Assembly: GCF_027359395.1 (NCBI RefSeq)
Contig: NZ_CP114778.1
Location: 310,001-374,000, forward strand
Direction: 5' to 3'
DNA: 64,000 nucleotides
Origin: Prochlorococcus marinus str. MIT 1013
Lineage (GTDB): Bacteria; Cyanobacteriota; Cyanobacteriia; PCC-6307; Cyanobiaceae
Shown: positions 57,951 to 64,000 of the stretch, piece by piece
How positions within the stretch are numbered: position 1 is the first letter of the stretch
Layout of the letters: every line of letters starts with the position of its first letter
Translations under genes and position numbers: made by a program
Notes under the pieces: generated by a model
Seen by the model: the letters and a program-made list of their open reading frames with translations, nothing else
Told to the model about the DNA's origin: nothing
Database searches by the model: none

Positions 57951-60900
57951 GTGTCTTTAGAGTCAATAGCAAACTATTTAGAAAATCATCAGTTAACAAA
58001 TGAGTTGATTGGACGATCAAATAGAGATGAAAGATTAATATTAACAGGAGCTTCTCGAACAGCAAAAGCATTAATTACTACTTCTCTTGCTAAAAAAGTA
58101 TCAAAAACATTATTAGTAATCGTTCCAACATTAGAAGAAGCTACAAGGTGGTTTCCACTAGTAAAAGATTGTGGATGGACAAAGACATGTTTATATCCTA
58201 CAAGTGAGGTTTCTCCATATGATTCAATACAGGTAACTTCAGAAATTGTATGGGGTCAATTACAAGTACTTAGTGATATTATGGAGACAAAAGAGCATGA
58301 GAATATAGCAATAATAGCAACAGAAAGATCATTACAACCACATTTACCTCCAATAGATTTTGTTAAAACAAAGTCTATTAAATTAAATGTAGGAGATGAA
58401 ATAAATCTTGGAGAATTATCATTAAAATTGAGCGAAGGTGGATATATAAAATCTAATAATATTGATCAAGAAGGAACCTGGACAAGACGTGGTGATATTA
58501 TTGATATTTATCCTGTTAGTAGCGAACTACCAATTAGATTGGAGTTATATGGCGATCAATTAGATAAGATTAAAGAATTCGATCCAATATCACAAAGATC
58601 ATTGGATAAAATTGATAATGTTTGTATTACTCCAACAGGCTTTGATCCCCTAATAATAAATAAGCTTATATCAATCAATGATAAGGATATATCAATTTTA
58701 TTTACAGATGAAGAGTCCTCTGACTTAATTAATTCTAATAAACTATCTACTGCTAAAAAATATTTAGGAGTTGCATTCGAAAAGCCTTCATCTTTATTAA
58801 ATTATTTAGATGATAATACATTTATTGTAGTAGATGAACGATTGCAGGGCTTATCACATGGAAATTCATGGTATAATATAGTTAATGAAAGTTATACAGA
58901 AGTAATAAAAAATAGAGAAGGCAGTCAATCAATACAAAATATATTTAAACCTAATCTACATAAAAATATTGATGAAATTTATAACTCCCTGAATAACTAT
59001 AAAGGGATTGATATTACAGATTTAGAAGACACTACAAACAAAGATAATGTTTTTAATATTTCCAGTAAAGTTCATCAATGGTTACCTAATCAATATGGAA
59101 AAATTAGTTTATCTTTAAAAGATTATATAAAGAATAATTTTTCAATCTGGATAATTTCTGCTCAACCAACTCGTGCAGTTTCTCTATTAGAAGAACATGA
59201 ATGTATTACAAAGTTTATACCTAATAACAACGATCTTAATGGTATTAGCAGTATTATTGAAGACAATATACCTGTAGCTATTAAAAATAGTAATGAGGGA
59301 GAAATTGAGGGGTTTTACCTTCCAGCATGGAAAATCGCATTAGTAACTGATAAGGAATTTTTCGGACAACATAATATTTCAAGTACAGGATATGTGAGAA
59401 GAAGAAAGCAATCCCAAAGTAAAAAAATTGATCCTAATAAAATGAAGCCAGGAGACTATGTTGTTCATAGAAATCATGGTATAGGTTTATTTCAGAATAT
59501 TCAAAAAATAAATATTAATGGTGAATCGAGAGATTACTTAGTAATAAAATATATGGATGGAAAATTAAGTATTGCTGCGGATCAACTTGGTAGTTTAGGC
59601 AGATATAGGAGTTCTAATACAAAGTCACCTACAATTAGTAAGTTAGGAGGTGGAAATTGGAATAAAATAAAAGAAAAGGCTAAGAAATCTGTTAAAAGAA
59701 TTGCTATTGATTTAATTAAATTATATGCAGAAAGAAGTAAAGAAAAGGGCTTCAAGTTTCCAAAAGATGGACCTTGGCAAAGCGAATTAGAAGACTCATT
59801 TCCATACGCACTAACACCAGATCAGGCAAAAGCAACAATTCAGGTTAAATCTGATATGGAATGTGAAAAACCTATGGATAGATTAGTTTGTGGTGATGTT
59901 GGATTTGGGAAGACAGAGGTTGCAATAAGAGCAATATTTAAAGCAATCACTTCAGGAAAACAAATTGCATTGCTTGCGCCAACAACAGTATTATCACAAC
60001 AACACTGGAGAACTATTTCTGATCGATTTGCACCTTACCCTATAAAAGTATCTTTGCTAAATAGATTTAAAACTAGTAGTGAAAGAAAGCAAATATTTAC
60101 TGGATTAAAAGATGGACATATTGATGCTGTTGTAGGTACACATCAACTTTTAAATAAAAAAATATTTTATAAGGATTTGGGACTTCTTGTTATTGATGAA
60201 GAACAACGTTTTGGTGTTAATCAAAAAGAAAAAATAAAAGAGTTAAAAAAAAGTGTAGATGTATTAACTCTTTCTGCTACTCCAATCCCACGGACCCTCT
60301 ATATGAGTCTTTCTGGTGTTCGTGAAATGAGTTTAATTACAACACCACCACCATTACGAAGGCCAATTAAAACTCATTTAGCACCACTTGATAATGAGAT
60401 AATAAGAAGTGCAATTTCGCAAGAGATAGATAGAGGAGGACAAGTATTTTATATTGTTCCACGAATAAAAGGTATAGAAAATGTAGCTGATAAGATAAAA
60501 ATTATGATTCCAAATGTGAAGTTATTAATCGCTCACGGTCAAATGGAAGAAGGAGCTTTAGAAAATGCAATGTTGGCATTTAATGCCGGGGAAGCTGATG
60601 TTTTACTTTGTACGACTATTGTCGAAAGTGGCTTAGATATTCCTAGAGTAAATACTATTTTAATAGAAGATTCTCATAAATTTGGGTTATCTCAGCTTTA
60701 CCAATTGAGAGGCAGAGTAGGCCGTAGTGGAGTACAAGCACACGCTTGGTTGTTTTACCCAAACGATGAGAAATTAAATGAGACATCAAGACAAAGGTTA
60801 AAGGCAATAAAGGAATTTAGTGATCTAGGTAGTGGTTATCAGTTAGCAATGAGGGATATGGAAATTAGAGGCGTTGGCAATATTTTAGGTATTGAACAAA

Positions 60901-61457
60901 GCGGACAAATGGAAACAATCGGATTTGATTTGTATATGGAACTATTGCAGGAAACTATCGCAGAAATACAAGGACAAGACATTCCATCTGTTGAGGATAC
61001 TCAAATTGATTTACCTGTTACAGCTTTTATACCTGGAGATTGGATAACTGATCCAGATGAAAAAATAAATGCTTATAGATTAGCTTCAGAATGCGAAAAC
61101 AATGATGCGTTAGTTAAATTTGCTAGCAACTTGGTTGATAGATATGGAACATTACCAAAGGCCGTTGAATCATTGATAGAAGTAATGAAATTAAAAATAA
61201 TTGCCAAAAAGTGTGGCTTCTCGAGAATTAAGTTGTCAAAACCTAATGTTGAGCTTGAAACAATGATGGATGAGCCAGCTTTTAAGTTAATGATAAAAGG
61301 ATTGGCAAACCATCTTCACGGAAGATTTATCTATAAAAAAGGACTTCGATACTCGTCAGTGACCATTCGAGGTGTAGGCATATTAGATAGCGACAAACTT
61401 CTAGATCAACTTACTGAATGGCTAAATTTAATGTGTTCTGAAATAAATACTCGATAG
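57951..61457 (+). CDS. mfd: Transcription-repair coupling factor Mfd
   Basis: Mfd removes stalled RNA polymerase from DNA lesions and recruits UvrA. In 1168 residues it shows the UvrB-homology part, the RNA polymerase-interaction segment (KPGDYVVHRNHGIGLFQ, about 500-516), Walker A GDVGFGKTE (about 647-655), DEEQRFG near 748, and helicase motif VI region QLRGRVGRSG. The C-terminal UvrA-interaction domain is present. The start is a GTG. It works with the excision nuclease whose UvrC is at 11.9 kb. Confidence 0.97.
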   Translation: MSLESIANYLENHQLTNELIGRSNRDERLILTGASRTAKALITTSLAKKVSKTLLVIVPTLEEATRWFPLVKDCGWTKTCLYPTSEVSPYDSIQVTSEIVWGQLQVLSDIMETKEHENIAIIATERSLQPHLPPIDFVKTKSIKLNVGDEINLGELSLKLSEGGYIKSNNIDQEGTWTRRGDIIDIYPVSSELPIRLELYGDQLDKIKEFDPISQRSLDKIDNVCITPTGFDPLIINKLISINDKDISILFTDEESSDLINSNKLSTAKKYLGVAFEKPSSLLNYLDDNTFIVVDERLQGLSHGNSWYNIVNESYTEVIKNREGSQSIQNIFKPNLHKNIDEIYNSLNNYKGIDITDLEDTTNKDNVFNISSKVHQWLPNQYGKISLSLKDYIKNNFSIWIISAQPTRAVSLLEEHECITKFIPNNNDLNGISSIIEDNIPVAIKNSNEGEIEGFYLPAWKIALVTDKEFFGQHNISSTGYVRRRKQSQSKKIDPNKMKPGDYVVHRNHGIGLFQNIQKININGESRDYLVIKYMDGKLSIAADQLGSLGRYRSSNTKSPTISKLGGGNWNKIKEKAKKSVKRIAIDLIKLYAERSKEKGFKFPKDGPWQSELEDSFPYALTPDQAKATIQVKSDMECEKPMDRLVCGDVGFGKTEVAIRAIFKAITSGKQIALLAPTTVLSQQHWRTISDRFAPYPIKVSLLNRFKTSSERKQIFTGLKDGHIDAVVGTHQLLNKKIFYKDLGLLVIDEEQRFGVNQKEKIKELKKSVDVLTLSATPIPRTLYMSLSGVREMSLITTPPPLRRPIKTHLAPLDNEIIRSAISQEIDRGGQVFYIVPRIKGIENVADKIKIMIPNVKLLIAHGQMEEGALENAMLAFNAGEADVLLCTTIVESGLDIPRVNTILIEDSHKFGLSQLYQLRGRVGRSGVQAHAWLFYPNDEKLNETSRQRLKAIKEFSDLGSGYQLAMRDMEIRGVGNILGIEQSGQMETIGFDLYMELLQETIAEIQGQDIPSVEDTQIDLPVTAFIPGDWITDPDEKINAYRLASECENNDALVKFASNLVDRYGTLPKAVESLIEVMKLKIIAKKCGFSRIKLSKPNVELETMMDEPAFKLMIKGLANHLHGRFIYKKGLRYSSVTIRGVGILDSDKLLDQLTEWLNLMCSEINTR

Positions 61458-61485
61458 ATAAATTTAAAAATCATAAAAGAATGGC

Positions 61486-61734
61486 ATGTCAATTTTTCAA
61501 TTGGTTGATGCTGACGTTTTTAAACTAAAAAATTGCTATAGTCACCAAAATTTGAGTATTATTACCTTGGGTGAAGTATTAGAAATCAGTAATAACCAAT
61601 ATGGATTAAGTCTGTTTAGCGGAATGATAAGTATTTTAGCTATAGGAATATATACACTTTTGACTGTAGATGCAGGAAACGATGATGATGATTCTGACTC
61701 TGGAAGTGGTGGATTGATGCAACCAGTCAATTAA
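61486..61734 (+). CDS. Small membrane protein with acidic tail, unknown function
   Basis: An 82-residue frame with one hydrophobic helix at about 43-60 (LFSGMISILAIGIYTLLTV) and an Asp/Gly/Ser-rich tail (DAGNDDDDSDSGSGGLMQPV). The first 40 residues are polar; a shorter start cannot be excluded. The acidic-glycine tail after a membrane span resembles many short cyanobacterial proteins of unknown function. Convergent with the thioredoxin-like gene. Confidence 0.5.
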   Translation: MSIFQLVDADVFKLKNCYSHQNLSIITLGEVLEISNNQYGLSLFSGMISILAIGIYTLLTVDAGNDDDDSDSGSGGLMQPVN

Positions 61735-61742
61735 TTAGGAGA

Positions 61743-62051
61743 TCAACTAGATAATAGTTTAGAAAGTCTCTCTCTAAAATCACCTTTAGCAATTCCTCCT
61801 TTTAGTTCACCTATAATTTCAAATTCTCCATCAGGTTCATTAACCAATAGATAAGTCGGCCAGCCCATACCTTCTTTTGTTGGATATTGTTTTAATAGTA
61901 TTGGTCTATATTTTCTATAAACCAATGTATCTTGTAGCTTTACGCTAATAAATTCAATACCTAATTCATTTGCAACTTTAGAATCAAAGAAGCTCATCCT
62001 GTGACAAGTTCCACAATCTTCAGAACTAAATTTAATTAGAGAACAGGACAT
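61743..62051 (-). CDS. Thioredoxin-like protein
   Basis: A 102-residue thioredoxin-fold protein with the redox motif CGTC at about 13-16 in SSEDCGTCHRMSFF and a cis-Pro segment GWPTYLLV near 70-77. It lacks the WCGPC sequence of classical thioredoxin and has a longer insert before the cis-Pro. It probably acts as a cytosolic disulfide reductase or thiol carrier; its partner is not evident. Confidence 0.82.
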   Translation of the reverse strand: MSCSLIKFSSEDCGTCHRMSFFDSKVANELGIEFISVKLQDTLVYRKYRPILLKQYPTKEGMGWPTYLLVNEPDGEFEIIGELKGGIAKGDFRERLSKLLSS

Positions 62052-62103
62052 AAAAAATTTTATTGTGCACTAATACTAAATATAACTATTAATAAATACT
62101 AGT

Positions 62104-62754
62104 TCAGTAATTAGACTTATTGTTTCTTGCAATAACGGAAAAAAAAGGATCACTCTCTACGGAGTAAAATCCAAAAAGCTTTTTATCATGAGTTTTTTCA
62201 TTGTAAATTCTTTCAATCCTCCATCCATTAGCACTAAGTACATTATTCACATATTCAATTCTATTTTTCTCTGACGAATAAGTCCAGATGTTCGGAGCTT
62301 TAGTCCAGAATGCTCGATTAGTAAAAGAAATAATCAATAATGAATCAGATTTGATAATCCTTGATAGTTCTAATGAAACTTTTTCTGGATATTGAAGATA
62401 TTGCCATCCAGCAACAATTAATCCAACATCAACAGAAGAATCCTCTATTGGCATATTCTGCTTGATATTTAAATTTTGGACCCAGAAACTATCAAGCCTT
62501 TTATTTGAACTTAATTCAGATTCATTCATTCCATGACCAATAACTTTTTTATATCTAATATTCGAAGGTAAATGGCTTACCCAACTACTCATTAAATCTA
62601 GAATTACGTAATGATTAAGTAAATACTCTGCATATAACTTAGTAAGGCGGGTTCTGAATGAATAGCTTAGGTGGTGAACATATCTAGGCTGTTGATAGAA
62701 GATATGATCGTCAGCAATATCTATTTTTTCTCTATCGTAAATTGAAAGTTTCAT
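62104..62754 (-). CDS. SAM-dependent methyltransferase-like protein
   Basis: A 216-residue class I methyltransferase fold: motif I region YVILDLMSSWVSHLP (about 48-62), acidic motif near IGHGMNESEL, motif IV VDVGLIVAGWQYLQYPEK and a post-motif NRAFWTKAPNIWTYSS. Glycines of the usual GxGxG loop are replaced (LDLMSSW), a feature of the type 11/DUF-like subgroup. The substrate is unknown. It lies downstream of the DUF4335 gene on the same strand after a 172-bp gap. Confidence 0.75.
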   Translation of the reverse strand: MKLSIYDREKIDIADDHIFYQQPRYVHHLSYSFRTRLTKLYAEYLLNHYVILDLMSSWVSHLPSNIRYKKVIGHGMNESELSSNKRLDSFWVQNLNIKQNMPIEDSSVDVGLIVAGWQYLQYPEKVSLELSRIIKSDSLLIISFTNRAFWTKAPNIWTYSSEKNRIEYVNNVLSANGWRIERIYNEKTHDKKLFGFYSVESDPFFSVIARNNKSNY

Positions 62755-62926
62755 TTTAATTAAATTTTTATAAATTCTAGTTGATTTTTTCAGTTATTGG
62801 AGAATATTTTCAGCTATATAAATCCTTGGTATTTGCTATATCGATTGTTATCAATTATGTAATAATTTTATATAGCTAACTATATAAAAAAGTAAAGTTA
62901 AAAAGTAAGTTACTATGGTTTAATTA

Positions 62927-63535
62927 TTATTCGATTTCATCCGATAAAGATTGAGAATTAATACTAGAATCTCTTAACTCATATTTATTATTTGTTGGAA
63001 TGAATACTAACAAACTGCTAGTTAATAGAAATAGAATAAGAGCATAAATGAAATTAAAATTTTTCTTAGAATTAGAAATATTAGTAAGAATATATCTCTT
63101 GCTAAAGGGTTTTTCTTGCTTGATATCCCATTTAATATTAAATCTAGGATCAAATCTTAAAAGATCTAGACATCTTGTTAGATCGGACAATTCAGAGTCG
63201 TCTAAAATAATTTCTAAAGGCTTAACTCCTTCCTTTGTACTATTTAGTAATAATTTATGACTAATACCGAAAGGCGATAGCTTAACAATTTTTTTATTAG
63301 ATATAAATGTTTTACGTATTCCGGAGATATACGATCTTGAATATTGAAGAATTACTTGCATCAAATTATCAAGATGATCTTTCTCTCCCTCCAATACAGG
63401 TGAGCCAATAATTTTCAATGTCCATGAAGATAAAATACCGATAGTATCTTCAGAGTCTCCATTTGATACATCTGGCATTCCCGATATCTCTAGGGAAGAT
63501 GAGTTTTGATCAAATCTATAAGATAAATTAATCAT
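62927..63535 (-). CDS. DUF4335 family protein
   Basis: A 202-residue cyanobacterial protein with N-terminal LSYRFDQNSSSLEISG, a beta-rich middle part (KIVKLSPFGISHKLLLNSTK) and a single C-terminal hydrophobic segment near 160-178. It matches DUF4335, commonly next to DUF3038 as here (8 bp gap, same strand). The pair probably works together in an unknown process. Confidence 0.75.
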   Translation of the reverse strand: MINLSYRFDQNSSSLEISGMPDVSNGDSEDTIGILSSWTLKIIGSPVLEGEKDHLDNLMQVILQYSRSYISGIRKTFISNKKIVKLSPFGISHKLLLNSTKEGVKPLEIILDDSELSDLTRCLDLLRFDPRFNIKWDIKQEKPFSKRYILTNISNSKKNFNFIYALILFLLTSSLLVFIPTNNKYELRDSSINSQSLSDEIE

Positions 63536-63543
63536 TTTTTATT

Positions 63544-64000
63544 CTATAATTGATGATACAAAGAAGCTTTTAATCTATTAGCTCCTCCTTTTCCACAGGA
63601 GAGAGAGAGAATAACTAATAAATTTCTAAAAAAGTCATTATTTTCATTGCTTAATAAGGATGCAATATAACTACGTTGAATATTCATCCGTTCGCGAATA
63701 AGTGACTTAAGACGATTAGTAAATAATGACCATCGCTCTTCATTAAGAGACTTAGATTCTTTTGAGGAAAGTAATTGCCTAATAAGGGGGTAGAGATTTT
63801 CTGCCATAGTAGAAATAAGTTTAACAAGAGAATTAATCTGATCAGATGACATAGATGAAAATGAATATGTATTCCTTAAAGGGTTAGAACATCTCAATTT
63901 CCAAAATTTAACTCTATTAGAAAAATCATCAGACAAGCCAATATCCTTGGCTTTCAATAATAGGGAATCGTTAGCATTGATTTGTAGGGTTTCAATAACT
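63544..64000 (-). CDS. DUF3038 family protein, C-terminal part
   Basis: The reverse-strand frame stays open to the right edge, so the N-terminus lies outside. The visible part starts VIETLQINANDSLLLKAKDI and continues NRVKFWKLRCSNPLRN, a segment typical of DUF3038, then a helical C-terminal half. A TTG at 63957 looks like a start but is inside the domain. It forms the conserved DUF3038-DUF4335 pair with the next gene. Function is not known. Confidence 0.75.
   Translation of the reverse strand, partial: VIETLQINANDSLLLKAKDIGLSDDFSNRVKFWKLRCSNPLRNTYSFSSMSSDQINSLVKLISTMAENLYPLIRQLLSSKESKSLNEERWSLFTNRLKSLIRERMNIQRSYIASLLSNENNDFFRNLLVILSLSCGKGGANRLKASLYHQL

Noticed and set aside
1-64000. CRISPR arrays, insertion sequences, integrases or phage genes
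   Set aside because: No spaced direct repeats, transposase or integrase motifs were seen on either strand.

Overview
The window is AT-rich cyanobacterial chromosome, almost certainly Prochlorococcus or a very close picocyanobacterial relative. The call rests on strong A/T codon bias, short spacers, overlapping gene ends, and many families typical of oxygenic phototrophs: Psb30/Ycf12, Ycf20, HemJ, a CCB-type cytochrome b6f assembly factor, DUF1995, DUF2996, DUF3038 and DUF4335. Species and ecotype cannot be fixed from sequence reading alone. I see no phage genes, insertion sequences or CRISPR arrays.

Layout. 1-24 kb is dense housekeeping: ribBA (cut by the left edge), argC, purN, pgi, leuS, dapF, a cysteine desulfurase, DUF1995, dacB, coaD, a flavin reductase-like protein, uvrC, hemJ, a PHP protein, cobN, ilvE and B12-dependent metH. 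24-35.7 kb holds apa, a J-domain protein, pheT, rpmG-rpsR-RNB exonuclease, metG-lptC, a CCB factor and cobU-trmL. 35.7-41.4 kb is different: about 6 kb of low coding density with about a dozen proteins of 36-132 residues, several too short for ordinary gene calling, two sets of small paralogs, several hairpins, an FMN-binding PNPOx-like gene and one tRNA-Met(CAT). 41.5-64 kb returns to housekeeping: peroxiredoxin, an FtsH homolog, rpmF, ycf20, a HAD phosphatase, recJ, psb30, a UPF0016 pair, an RNase R homolog, ubiX, a LapA-like protein, DUF2996, tldD-pmbA-fmt, terC, mfd, a thioredoxin-like protein, a methyltransferase, DUF4335 and DUF3038 (cut by the right edge).

How the genes work together. 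cobN and cobU belong to cobalamin synthesis and metH uses the cofactor. hemJ supplies heme and chlorophyll precursors; the CCB factor, Psb30 and Ycf20 serve the photosynthetic membrane. tldD and pmbA form a peptide-processing protease pair. leuS, pheT, metG, fmt, rpmG, rpsR, rpmF and trmL serve translation.

The most notable observations are two enzymes that look catalytically dead. The FtsH homolog at 42.2-43.9 kb keeps its AAA ATPase but has lost the zinc-protease HExxH and its first membrane span. The RNase R homolog at 48.4-50.7 kb keeps cold-shock and S1 RNA-binding ends but has lost the RNB catalytic aspartates and the arginine-rich motif, while a separate short RNB protein at 30.3-31.6 kb keeps them. 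Next in interest is the small-protein island, with its tandem 51-residue coiled-coil paralogs and a second pair of 59-61-residue paralogs.
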